In this document: positions 1 to 12,000 of the stretch, one piece after another | How positions within the stretch are numbered: the first letter of the stretch is position 1 | Layout of the letters: each line of letters starts with the position of its first letter | Source: Stenocarpella maydis | Lineage: Eukaryota; Ascomycota; Sordariomycetes; Diaporthales; Diaporthaceae | NCBI GenBank assembly: GCA_002270565.1 | Contig: NQMI01000091.1 | Span: 1 to 64,000 of the forward strand | Length of the DNA: 64,000 nucleotides | Direction: 5' to 3' | The notes under the pieces: generated by a model | The model's database searches: none | Told to the model about the DNA's origin: nothing | Seen by the model: the letters and a program-made list of their open reading frames with translations, nothing else | Program-made: the position numbers and the translations under genes

Positions 1-540
1 GTATTGATTCATAATTGTTTAATTGATATGAATATAAAGTTTGGTAAGAAGAAAAAAATCCCTTATTAAGATATTTAAGTTTTCCTAGAGGGTGGGTACA
101 GACGCGTTCATACGCGTACGCGGTTGTGGGGCGGCCGGAAGGGGGGCCCGGCCGGAAGCCGGGGCGACGATGTTATATAATTGTAATTATTTTTAGAAAT
201 ATTCAATATAATTACTTTTAACATTATTTACGTTATTTAAATATTTAGTATCTAGTAATTATATAAACTAGGTTCTTAGACCTAGTATCCGTGCATGTGT
301 ACTTTTAGGTGTGCGTATTTCCTTAGCCTATGAGTAGAGCGCGTAGATGCGCACGTGACCGCGCTCCCTGACTGCTTAGGCCTATTAGACGCGTCTTACT
401 CGCCACGAGACTAGCAAATTTCTTTCTTGGTGTTCCCGCTCGTTGAGTCAGTTCCATTCACACACCACTTACCCTCACGTGTAACAAATCCCTACCCACC
501 AACCGGCCGAGTTAACCGATAGGACAGCACCTAAACTTAA
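1..540. other. AT-rich upstream flank of the CCCH gene
   Basis: No gene seen. Bases 1-100 and 170-290 are AT-rich and resemble the RIP-like DNA that resumes downstream of the first gene. A short, very GC-rich insert with repeated GGCCGG words lies at about 120-170. From about 290 the composition becomes normal, and this stretch probably holds the promoter and 5' UTR of the gene starting at 541. Confidence 0.5.
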
Positions 541-2562
541 ATGACGTCCTTGAAGGACCACGACGGCTATTTGGCCAAGCTGCAGCAGATACAGGATGCT
601 GATGCTGCGCGGCTTGACGCGTTTCGCCAAGCCGACCAGGACCGCAGGGCTCTGTTTGAAGCTGTCATGACCAAGTATAAAGATCTTCTCGCCGAGCACG
701 AATACCTCACCAGCGACATGAATGATCTAAAGCTGGCAAACCGAACTCTCAATCATACAATAAAGGAACTGGGTGGAGAGCTTGATACCATCAAGCATGA
801 GCAGGTATGTTACTATGCAGTGCACGTTATCTACCCATCAGCAATTACGCATCCTCAAGTGGCCGAACCTTTGCCCAACAGACATTGCCATACGCACCGC
901 AGAGCTGTGCAAGCTGGGCCCGTTTACACATGGCGGCGGAGAACGGAATCGCTGATGGGATGGAAGGCGCCAGTTGCAAGTTGGAACTAAACTTACTGAC
1001 CCCGCTGCAATTTTCGTAGGATTCAAACTCGATGGTTGGCGTCTTCATTGATGGCGATGGCGCCAAGTTCCATGAGAATTTGTAAGCTATTTCCACCTCT
1101 GACCTCAGGATATCACATTCAGTCCGGGTGGTCCTCAGCCTTTTCGCTGTTGTCGCATCTGATAGACTGATTCGAGTCTTTCATAGTATCAAAGACGGAG
1201 TCGAGGGCGGGGAACTCGCCGCACAGAATATGAAAGACATTATCAAGAAGGAGCTCAAGAAAATTTATTCGGGGAAAAATACCGACAACTGGCGGATTAT
1301 GGTATGGTATATTACAGCCCTAGACGGTCTCGCCAGTGTATACCAGGCCTATCTGTCTCAGAAGCCGGAATATGCCGGAGTGAACTTCAAGGAATCATTC
1401 CGTCGATTCGCTATAGGGCTCAACCGAGGGGCTGACTACAATTTCAACGTGATTGATGTTGGTGGCGGGAGGGAGTTGAAGTTAAAAGAAATCACGGATG
1501 CAAAACTGCGGGAGACGTTCAAGATCAGTAAGTGGTGGTCACGACTTGGCCTTCCTCAGCATCGGCTACCTACTTCCAACGTGGAGATATGGGGAGAAAT
1601 ATCAATGTACTAACACTGTCTCATTACGGTGCTTCCTCACTGCCGGCATGTCTTCTTTGCAGGCTGCCACGATGAGGGCTACGTCACATTCCTCAGCCCT
1701 TACAAGCACAACCAGCGAATCGCGCCGAAGATCACGCTGCTTGAGACCTATGGAACCAGACTGAAATACCATGACCTTGGCTTCGGAATGACCAAATTCC
1801 CAGCGATCTTTCGCGCTGAGGACTTCCCTCCCCCGCCACCGTCCTATCCGCCGACCACCTCGTCCGTTGCTCAGGAACAGCTTAACCGCACGAGTGGTGC
1901 CGCATCGCCATTCTCCCCTATTGAGAACCGGGCCCCTACACCGGTGACGAGCGCAACAACCGGGGCCGGATCCTGGGCGAGCTCAACGCGGAATGGTCTT
2001 CCGGCCTCCAAGACAATCGACATCACGCCGAAGAAGCGCGCCTCGGACAGCTCCGCCAGAAAGTACTACTTGGTGAATGCGCAGAACGAGCGGGTGGACG
2101 AGCCGCTCCCCAAAACGACGACGCAGATGTTTGAGCAGTTCAACGCGCGGCTGCAAAACGAGAACCGAGGCCTCAAGTTCTGCAACCAGTGCAACTTCTT
2201 TGGCCCGGAGACGTGCAACCAGCTCACCGACTACCGGCACGGGCGGGTGACGCTGCCCCCTGGGGAGGCTCTCGTTTTGAAACACATGGTCCGCAATAAC
2301 GCGTGCTCCGAGACCTCGTGGTGTATCGACCCTGACTGCCCTTTTTCACACCACTGCAAGTTCAACCCGAATTGTTCCAAGGGGGGCAATTGCAAGTTTG
2401 CATCTACTCATCATGTCAATCCTGTACGTTGCCAGGCATACCAAACCTCTCACCCTTCTCTCTCCCGGCTCCTCCGAGATTGGCCCTAGTGACCGGTTAG
2501 CTGACGTACTGCAGAGACCGAGCCGCAAAGTGTTCACAGACGGCACTTCTAAGCTTGTTTGA
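541..2562 (+). CDS. CCCH-type zinc finger protein with N-terminal coiled coil (five exons)
   Basis: Proposed exons are 541-804, 1020-1081, 1187-1527, 1663-2423 and 2515-2562, giving 491 aa; all phases agree and every intron has GT/AG with a CTRAY-like branch site. The N-terminus (about residues 1-88) is charged and helical, a likely coiled coil. Next is a conserved block containing VFIDGDG followed by a GVEGGELAAQ stretch, which I associate with the fungal CCCH zinc-finger family carrying a central DUF7923-like domain. A Pro/Ser/Thr-rich linker follows. Near the C-terminus are two Cys/His clusters: C-x5-C-x4-C-x3-H, then C-x5-C-x5-C with His. The family is presumed to bind RNA or DNA; I cannot say which. 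The last exon is only 16 codons and is the least certain. The gene lies alone between AT-rich, RIP-like stretches, yet its frame is intact, so it is probably functional. Confidence 0.85.
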
Positions 2563-4639
2563 GCCTGGGGAGTTCCCATGGTCAATGTGGCTTCAGCAAT
2601 CACTAAATATCATGCTGGGCCCAGAGCGTCATTATTAAGTTGAAGCGGAATATTGCGGTTTACCTTCTTTTCCTGCCCGATATTATCGCACATTAAATGA
2701 CTGATATAGTCCAGTCCCGAAATACAATATTAAGTTACAATTGAATGAACTGCTTGGGCTCCATACCAAAGTAGTTGGACTGATAAATAAATAAAGAGTT
2801 GCATAATTTTATTTTCTCCGGCCTGCAGTCCTCAGCATGGTATTCGCTGCTAGCTAGACATAGTATCTCAGAAAATATCGCCCAAAGAAGCGAAGCCCTT
2901 GCAGTCTAGATAGTGTCACTGGGACCTATGCGCATTCAAACTCTTTACACCAGACCACGTCTACCAAACCTTGCAGTCGCACAAACTGACAATGCTTTTT
3001 GGAATATTGCATAACTTGGGTGGCCCGCTTTCGGCCCCCCCTTCCCACCCAGACACCCCCACTTCAAACCTTAATATTTAATTTATTTTCAATATGATTT
3101 ATAAACCATGTATAGTATATATAACAAAATCAGAGTTGTGAAAATAAATAAATATATTTATATATCACATATAACTATGCGAATATATAGTGTATATACA
3201 TATATCTAATATCCAGTATATATATATATATATATATAGCCCTTAAAATTTATATATATATACAAAATTACAATATACATATACATATATAATTCTTACT
3301 AATAAGAATATTATATAGTTAGGGAATAACGTAATAAATATAAAAGAAATATGATTATACAGAGCAAAGTGTTCTAATTTAAATCATAGATTTTATTCAA
3401 TATTATTTAAATCTTCAAGTAATACGGATTTTAATATTTTAGATTTAAAAAATGGGCTAAAAAGTTTAAATCTTAAATTTCTGCTATTTAAGTAACTACA
3501 ATTACCTAAAATTTACCAAAACATATAAAACCTATAATATTTTAATCACTAAATTTTATTCTATAGAATGATATTTATTTACAATTTATTATGTAACTGG
3601 ATTCTTTCTTAACATTATTAACATATAGATATCTATATATATACAGCTGGTTAGTATATATATATAGGAAAATCTAGTATATATATATATATTTATATAT
3701 ACTATAATTTTATAACTCTGCTCCCAAGTAAGATTTTACTTAAGAGTATTCATTTTTCTTTAGGTTAATTAAGTCCTTATTATTATCTAGCTTTGGCCTA
3801 AGAATTTAAATATAGGTTAGGGAGATTAGAGAGAGCAGTTAATAGTTTAATATAAAGTATTTATCCTAATTATAGTATAAGTATATACCCTATATATATT
3901 AAGTATCTTACTTTACTTATAATGTTTAAAGGGCCCTTATTTTATATTCTTTATTGTACTTTAACCCCCTTATAAGATCATCATTTATAGGCCTTATAAT
4001 GCCTCCTTTAGCCCAAGGAATTTCTATTATTACTATATTTATTATTTTAGTATCCTTCTTCTAGTAATATACTCTTACTAATAATATCTTATCCTAGGCT
4101 AAGTTTAAGGCTTAATTACCTTAGTGCTTTAGATCTTATACCACTAGCGCATACATAATATATCAGTAGAAATTTATTGCCTTATTATAGTTTATATATG
4201 AAATATTAATCCTAATAGCCTTATTTTAGAGCTAAAGTAATAGGTGATTATAAAAATAATTTAGCTTAATATTATTTACTTACTTAAGGCTGCTAGCTTA
4301 AGTCAATAGCTACTTAAACTAGATATAAAACTAAGTAAAGGAGTTTTAATCTTTTATTTATAGGGCCTCAAGTTAAGTAAGTATAGCTAACTATTAATAT
4401 AAATCTTTATAATAAAGGTTTAAATTTTTTTTAAAAAAAAGAATACCTTTATATTATACTTATACTTAGGTTTAGCTTGCTTATAAAATGCTATAATATA
4501 AGCCTAGACCTTAAGAAAGAGCTAGCTTTATAATTATACTTAATATTCTTTAAAACCTTTAATAAAATCTATATCAGCGTTTAGCTTATAAGATATTATA
4601 ATATATTAAACTAGGAAACTTACTTAATTATTATCCGAG

Positions 4640-4860
4640 TTCTAACACTCAAGTATATAAATATATACCTGAGTATACAAGTATACAAAGTATACAGTAT
4701 ACTTGTATACTTATATACTTAAGGGTCTTATATACCTGTATACTTATATACCTGTATACTTGTATACCTGTATACTTGTATACCTGAGTATATAAGTATA
4801 CAAGTATATAAATAGATAAATATATATATATATATATATTAGCTAGCTTTATATAATTTT
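4640..4860. repeat. GTATAC-type minisatellite, copy 1
   Basis: Degenerate tandem array built on units such as TATACCTG and TATACTTG, so the palindromic hexamer GTATAC recurs at short intervals. Units run in both apparent orientations because the core is self-complementary. It ends in a TA dinucleotide run at about 4816-4840. The same unit type recurs about 0.9 kb downstream. Confidence 0.8.
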
Positions 4861-5516
4861 AATATTTCTTTTAATATTTAATGATAAAAATAAAAAATAG
4901 ATAATAAATATAATAAATATTGATTAAACAGTTATAAACTTAATATAAACATATAAATATAATGAATTAAATGGATTTAAATGAAAGAAACAAAATATAT
5001 TTATAAATATATTTCTATTTTGATATTTTAATAATTCTTTAAGATATTAAATTTAAAGTCTTAAAAATATTATTTAATTGACTTATTTATTTTACTTTAT
5101 ATGTATTTTCATTCTTATAAATTATATTAAACACTTTATATTTTAAAATAGAAAATATAAAAGTATAATAATAACTTTAATTTTAATATTAAAATATAAG
5201 AAGTAAATTTTAAAATATTAATTTATTAGAACAAGCTTAATTAAATGAAACTAAAAAAACTAATAAATTAATAAAACCTGCATCTTAGACTCTAGGTGCA
5301 CTACAATTTATATGACGGCCCTTCTGAACGTCCCGACGGTGCATACGAATTTGCCGCTGAGAAATAAATACTTTTTCACAGTCTAAGCATAGAAAACGAA
5401 GCGGGAAGCTATCTGAATCATCGAAATACTATTAAATAAAATTAGTTATAAATTAAGGGTTAGGGCTTTATATATTAGGGTTAACTTACATCATACCATA
5501 CCTATACTTAAAATTT

Positions 5517-5745
5517 ATACTTATATACCTATATACTTGAAATGTATACTTGTATACCTATATACTTGAGTATACAAGTATATAAAATATATTGTATACT
5601 TATATACTTGTATACCCGGGGTCTTGTATACTTGTATACTTATATACTCGGGGGTCTTGTATACTTATATACTTGTATATCTGTATACTTGTATACCTTA
5701 TATACTTATATATCTGTATACTTATATACTTCTTGTATACTTAGA
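5517..5745. repeat. GTATAC-type minisatellite, copy 2
   Basis: Second array of the same TATAC(C/T)TG(TATAC) units, interrupted by two GGGGTCTTG-like segments (about 5618 and 5650). A chance open frame of 78 codons crosses it (Tyr/Leu/Ile-rich); it is a by-product of the repeat and not a gene. Confidence 0.8.
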
Positions 5746-6188
5746 ACTCTGATTATTATTAAATATAATACTTATTAAAACTCGCTTATAATAGAGCTAA
5801 GTACTCTTATTATATAAGTTAAGCTTATTAATATATTAGAGATGGAAAGTAATAAGTATAGTAGCTAGGTTAATAGATTAAGAGAGTATTCTTAAGGGTT
5901 TTCTTTATATTTATAGTACATTTAAGGATTTATTAGTACTTAATGTTAGAGTAGGTTAAAGTATCTTAGCTAACTACTTCTTTATACTTAAGAAGGAATT
6001 AAAGATAAGATTTATTTTTATTTTTATTATTACTATCTTTACATTTATATATTTATGTTTAGAGATAGTAATTTAATATTATAAGCTAGCCTTATAGTAG
6101 TTGCTTAAATAAGCTTAAAGAAAGTTATAAATTACTATATCTAGTTTAACTATAAGGCCTTAAAGGGGCCTAGGATATAATTATACTA

Positions 6189-6655
6189 TGTAATGATCAA
6201 ATGGTTGCGAGTTCTTCCAAACCTGAGAGATCTAGAGTTTATGTTTGGAATATATTGCTAGGCAGTGGTTAAGCAATAATCATTCTTAACTAATAATAAT
6301 CACTTAGCTATAAGGCTATCTAGTAGGTAAACTGAATACTTAGATTAATGACTGAAGAGTCTGTTCTGTAAAAGCTATCTACTATGGTGATAACCATATC
6401 CTTATATATCCTGACTCTTTAGTGCTATTAATGATGGACCGTCTGGGCTGGTAATGGCTTTATCGGTCTACCCCTGTAATTGATAGGACTGCCGACGGTC
6501 CTATCGGTCTACTCTTGTTTAGTAGGTCCTTAACCCTAACTCTGGAGGGTAGCTTATTGCTAACTTATGCGGGGTACTCTTTTAGGAGCGGTTCCGTGGC
6601 CTGTAAGGGTTGCCTTCTGCGATAGTCATCAGCCAATAGATGCGTGTTTATAACA
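6189..6655. mobile_element. solo LTR 1 with TACTA target-site duplication
   Basis: A 467-bp segment begins TGTAATGATC and ends TTTATAACA, so it has TG...CA termini. It is flanked on both sides by the 5-bp direct repeat TACTA (6184-6188 and 6656-6660). A diverged copy follows at 6703-7193. No internal retroelement coding region lies between or beside the copies, so this is best read as a solo LTR left by recombination. Whether it was Gypsy- or Copia-type cannot be told. It is less AT-rich than its surroundings and carries a CCCTAA-like word at about 6532. Confidence 0.8.
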
Positions 6656-6702
6656 TACTAGGCCTATAGCATGCCTGCCCTAGGCCTGCCTTAGTACCTA
6701 AT

Positions 6703-7193
6703 TATAATGATCACACCAAACCTTTATAGGGTTCAGTAGGTAACCTATAGGGTTTATATTAGCAGAGCGGTGCAGAGGTGGTATTTGACTGAGTTGCAGT
6801 ATATAAAGATACTATTTATAAAGAGAGTATGATTAGAAGCTGTAAGGCTATCTAGTGGTAGGCCTAAATACTTAGATTAATAACTAAAGAGTTTATTCTA
6901 TGAAAGCTATCTACTATAGTGATAACTATATCCTTATATATTCCGACTCTTTATCTATCCCTAGTGGTGGACTATATAAACCGTTTGTTAACTTATACGG
7001 TCCTGCCATATAGTTAGCTGGACTGTTCATCAGTCCTGTTGATCCACCCTGGTTAATAGGTCCCTGACCCTAACCCTAATTGTCTAGTGCGTTATTATTA
7101 ACTCAGGCGGGGAAACATTCCTGGGTCTCCAACGTGGCCGCCTGGGGTTGTCTTCTACGGTAGTCAGCAGCTGATGGGTGTGTATTTATAATA
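6703..7193. mobile_element. solo LTR 2 of the same family, mutated termini
   Basis: This segment aligns along its length with solo LTR 1, for example the GGCTATCTAGT, AAGCTATCTACTAT and GTTGTCTTCTAC regions. It starts TATAATGATC and ends TTTATAATA, so both terminal dinucleotides look like TG to TA and CA to TA changes, which fits RIP. Flanks are CTAAT (6698-6702) and TTAAT (7194-7198), a 5-bp duplication with one C/T difference. Only 47 bp separate it from LTR 1, and each copy has its own duplication, so these are two insertions and not one element. Confidence 0.75.
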
Positions 7194-9040
7194 TTAATAA
7201 AGGCTTAAGTAAAGCTTAAGCTTGTTATACTTTGATACTTATAACTTTAATAAATTAGGCTTTATAATAAGCGTTAGTCTACCTAGAATTATCATTATAT
7301 AATTAAATTAATAAGGAATATTAAAATAAATATAGGTTAAGAATTATTAATAAGTAATAGGTTTTAACTTAATTAATAAAGATAAATAATATAAATTATT
7401 ATTCTTAACTATAAAAGTAAAAGTTCTTTATAAATTAATGTATTATAAGTAATGTTTTAAATAATTAAGTTATTAAAATAAGCTTAAATAAATAAATAAC
7501 TAATATAATTATTATAAAATAAATTTAATACCTTAAAAATATATTATATTATAAAACCAAATATGTATTAGTTATTACTTCTTAATAAGTATAGGAGCCA
7601 TTATTTTATAAATTGTAAGTAATAATATAAGGTAATCAATATTATTATTCTTTATATACCTTTTTATTTCTCTTATTTACTTTAGCTACTTAATATTAGG
7701 TATTTTAGTTTATAAAAAAAGACTTATAATATAGAAATTACTCAGTTTAGTAAGGCTTAAATTACTTATATTAATAAGACTAAGTTCTTTCTTACCTTTA
7801 TATTATATATAAAAGGGTTTTAAGCTAGAAACTATTAGGAGGGTTTTTAAAAGTATAGGCTTAATACTACTTGATTAAAAAGCTGATGTGAAATAAGTAA
7901 GATTGATGGCCTCTGCTTGAAAAATAGAGATAGCTATCTATCTTTATAAGTAAATTCCCCGTGAATTCACAGTAAATCTTAAGATTCGCCATATATTCAC
8001 CGTGAATTCACCGGGAGTTAACTACTAGCGGTAATGACTGTGGATGCACCGTGAATTCCCAAGGTGCATCAAAAGCTATACTTTTTAAGCTAGATATTCA
8101 GGCTTAAATACTAATAAGATAGCTAGGCTCTCTAATACTACCTGTACCTTAGGTCTCTTAAATACTATATAACTTAATAGAGGTACCTTCTTAATTAAAT
8201 TTAATTAAGGATTATATTTCTTATTATTAAGGAAGCTCTGTAATACTAATTTTAGCTGCTATTAATTAGTTAATAAAAGGAATATAATTATTAGCTTATA
8301 TAATTACCTGATTAACTTAAGAGGCTAATATTCTTTAAGAGGTAAATATAATACTTTTCAAGTATTAAAGGACTAAAAGAACTTATATATAAGATAAAAA
8401 AGTACTTTATATATAAAATACTAGGGAAATAATTAATGAAAAGAAGAAAGGAAAGTAGCTACCTAATAAAATAAGTAGTAAAATTAATAAGGTAATTTAT
8501 AATATATTAACTAAGTAATATTATAATAACTATAGTAAGATAGAGTATAATATATAAATATATAAGAAAGATATAGAATTATATATAGATTTTAATTTTA
8601 ATTAAATTTAATTAAGCTTTTTATTATAATGCTATAATTAAGGTTCTAGTACTAATTATATAGAAAAGTAGCTACTTTAGTAGGGTGGCTAACTTAGTAG
8701 TACTGAATATTATATATATATATATATATTTATTATAATGTTATAATTTTAATAATATAGTATGCTTTAGCTTTAGCTTAAGCTATATTTAGTTAAGGAA
8801 GCTTTATTTAAGGGCTACTTTAGGCTTAGGATTATTGTACTTTAAGTATGTAACTATATAGCATTTCTATAAATAGAGCCTCTTAAAGGTTTTATAGCTT
8901 CCCTTTATAATATAATTTATAACTTATTTAAGGATCGTTTAATAAATAACTTAAGGACAAGCTTATAATAAATAATTAGTTTATAAAGAGAAACTTAAGT
9001 ATTAATTTGGAAATAAAATAGTGTGAATAGCTTTAAACTT
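7194..9040. other. AT-rich RIP-like block, second part
   Basis: Continuation of the AT-rich, ORF-free block. Composition and word usage match 3060-6180, suggesting another heavily mutated transposon. A short segment at about 7870-8090 has different composition and repeats, listed separately. AT-richness ends sharply near 9040-9060. Confidence 0.7.
7957..8070. repeat. GTGAATTC repeat cluster with inverted repeat
   Basis: Within about 115 bp the word CCGTGAATTC occurs three times (about 7959, 8000 and 8049), each time in the context CCCCGTGAATTC or CACCGTGAATTC. An exact 8-bp inverted repeat, GATGCACC and GGTGCATC, flanks the third copy at 8043-8070. The segment sits in RIP-like DNA but keeps CpA and TpG words. 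It may be the end of a small DNA transposon; I do not recognise the family. Confidence 0.6.
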
Positions 9041-12000
9041 AAATTTTTAATAGTATGATTTCCGTTATGGTACTAGGATGAAGAGTGGCCTGTTTAGCGG
9101 GGTGACCTGCTACCTGGAGGCCCAGTCTACATTGTATAGAGGGAGACAGACTATGGGGAGAGACAATTTGCGCGCAGCGGAGGGCGGAAAGAAAGCCTCT
9201 GCCGCCCCTGGAAGATGGCGGATGAAGTGTGTACCGCTGGGCGGGGCGTCTTGAGGCAGCGCAAAGATGTGTGGTGTGGTAATAGTTCCTCTTGCGCTGT
9301 GCAACCCACTGGGATTGTAATCGATATATCGTGACCTTTGTCACCAGAGTGGGTCGAACGCAATCCTATGAAACGCAACATCATTTTATTAGTAACTATT
9401 AATATAAACTAATGTACCCTCTGATAACAAACAATTGATGCCCCTCAAAGATTGAATGAGCCAATTGTAATAGAAATTCTAAGCGTAGGGCCCCCCAGGT
9501 AGTCATAATTGCCTCCCCTAGTTAATTAAGCCCGGGAGAGATCTATCGAGTTTAGCAATAGCTTCAAGGCAGCTACGATGGCAACAATTGCGACCCCTGT
9601 TTTAAGGCATTCGTGACCCTGAAGTACTGTTTGTATGGAAATTGCTAGAAGAAGGTACCTGGTGGGGATGTATGGGGATAAATGAAACGATACAAAAGAA
9701 ATAATGATTGTAATGCTTGCGGGTTACCAGCATTATCGAGATGAGGCTCCGTGGTCGCGTGCATCGTAGCCTGGTGCGAAGTTCGTTCATTTGGGGTTGG
9801 GGGGGGGGCGAACACGAAGACACAACAACCATGCGCGCAACAAGATGGCACATGCGTGGGTGGGTTGTCGGATGGACTCGCCCAACCCAGTTGCAATTGT
9901 CTCTGGGCTGTGAGAGTGTGTGAAACAAACTTTGGGCGACTGGCTGGTAGCGCGTCACAAAGGACACGGAGAAAGATCTGAAAGAGGAGAGGGAAAACGA
10001 GGTCCGAAAGCTTAATCGTGTGGAGTGGGCAATACAGGATCGTCTCCGGTTCTGTTCTCTGGAATTGCTGGAGATGTGACCGACAGAGACCCACAGCAGA
10101 GGCAAGATTTGCTGAGGCAATCATCCGTAATGGAAGGATCCGTCCCCTGACCCCGCCAACATCAAGGGAGCTGGCCAGGTGCCTGCATCCGATGCCCTGA
10201 CATGTTGCGGGTGATGGCTTGTTGGCTGCGTGTATGTGTGTCGTGTGTGTGAGAGTGACGACGAAATTTGCCCGAAGTGATTGATTGATGCAGCCCAGCC
10301 AAATGGCTCTTTTCCATGGCACGCCCCTTCATCCAGGCTCCGCCTCTCCGTATCTTTTTTTTTTTTTTAGATTGGTCAATCGCTTATCTTTTTTATTCTT
10401 TTACCTTTGTCTTCTTTCTCTCCTGTTATATTCTAGCAGTTTTTATGTTTTCTTCTCTCCTATGCATGCTGGCAAACACGTCAGGACCTGTCACTGTTGG
10501 CACCACACAGTGGCTTCCGTACAAATTTTTAATTTTTAATTTTTAATTTATTTTAAAAAAGCCAGCCCACTTACCGCATTGCGCCTTTCCCTCGTCAGGC
10601 CTCTATCCTGCCCCGACAGCCGCACGGCAGAAATTAAGGTTCACGCTAGGAAGGTGTCAGACCCCACTGCTGCACCCTTTCCCGAATATGTCGGCCTATT
10701 TTGGAAGGGGTTGGGCAGTTCCCGGGTACTTTGTACACTACATGGGTCCTTTGTAACAAGTACTGCCCGTTGAACCGAGTAGTGTGCAATACATCAAATA
10801 TTAAGTACTCTACGTACTTGTGGAACCTTGCCCCTACATGCTGCACGACTTGAAGGTGTGTACTTCGGTACATGGTCAAAGTATACACTCCCTCACTAGT
10901 GTTCGAGCCATTGTATCTTGTGAGCCCTTGGCTTGATAGCGTACAGTACATGGCGTATGCATAGTATATTCATATGTTCGTACCTACACTACACTACGGA
11001 CACTACGGACATGCCAACCGTGATCAGCACGTTAGAAGTGGGCCACTGAGGATTCAGGATCCTCAGGATCCTCAGGAGCGTACCCGCGCTTGCAGGCTTG
11101 ATGCTGCGCTGTTATTACCGGTCTTTATTCGAACGCCGTCCCAGACGTCGTGACGAGGCTGTGAGCGCGGCGCCGACATCTGAAGCAGAGCGTTGCCAGG
11201 TCCCCGGGGGCACCCACTACACTAGTGTAATACGCCTGCCGCGTAAAAAGGGCAGTCCACTATGACGACTAGTGTAGGGTAGAGTTCGAGCCTCGTCCCA
11301 CATAATTCACTAGCCTGACTAGATACATAGTAGTGGATATGCCACATGTGCATCTCATGATCCATGGGCCCAAACTCGTCGCCACCGGTCGCAGCCACTC
11401 GCGCGAGCATCGGTAATAGCACGGAGTTAAGCAACTCATGACCGATCTTCTCGCTCCCCCCTACTTAGTAATCACGGTCTGGTACCTGGCGGGACCGCTC
11501 GTGAACGCGTGGTCTGACAACTACGGAGTACCTTAGTATGCAGTAACGGTGGGTGTAAACCACCAAGGTTGCCCCCCATCCCCCACAACGAAAAAGAAAA
11601 AGAAAAAAAAAAAAGAAAAAAAAGGGTCTCCCTTCCCATCCAACTAGTGTATTATTTCGTCATGCGCCACCCAAACATGGCAAACTTCAAAACTCTATCA
11701 GCCAGAGATGGATGATTTGAGTTTTAACTCCAAATCCTCACCGTCCCCACCTGACCGTGGGATGGCAAACGGTGTCCCGTCCTGCCCCTCCCCCCCCCCA
11801 AAAAAAACCAGCTCAGCGATGATACCAGCAGAGTAGCGGAAAGGGAGAGGGACCCTAGCGATAAGTATAGCGTCTTTTTCTCTCTCTTTTCTCTTTCTTC
11901 TTTGCGTCCAAACTTTAGGGTTTCCGTCAACATCGTTTCAAGTACGGGGAGCTTTTCCCGCTGTGACATGGGCTAAGTCTCTTTTTTTTGTTCCGCCTGT

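Larger units (their letters stand above)
2563..6188. other. AT-rich block, probably RIP-mutated transposon relics
   Basis: After a transitional 3' flank (to about 3060) the DNA becomes extremely AT-rich and has almost no open frames on either strand. TpA-containing words dominate and CA/TG words are scarce in large parts, as expected after repeat-induced point mutation (C to T at CpA). A small island of ordinary composition sits at about 5276-5440. No protein domain can be read. Minisatellites and solo LTRs in and beyond this block are listed separately. Confidence 0.75.

Noticed and set aside
5542..5778. 78-codon frame in the AT block
   Set aside because: Translation of the GTATAC minisatellite only.
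7957..8070. CRISPR-like spaced repeats
   Set aside because: Only three short imperfect repeats with unequal spacing in a eukaryotic genome; a transposon-end explanation is better.
9602..10322. 172- and 225-codon minus-strand frames
   Set aside because: Two overlapping frames in the same DNA, both Ser/His/Pro-rich, with no domain or conserved pattern.
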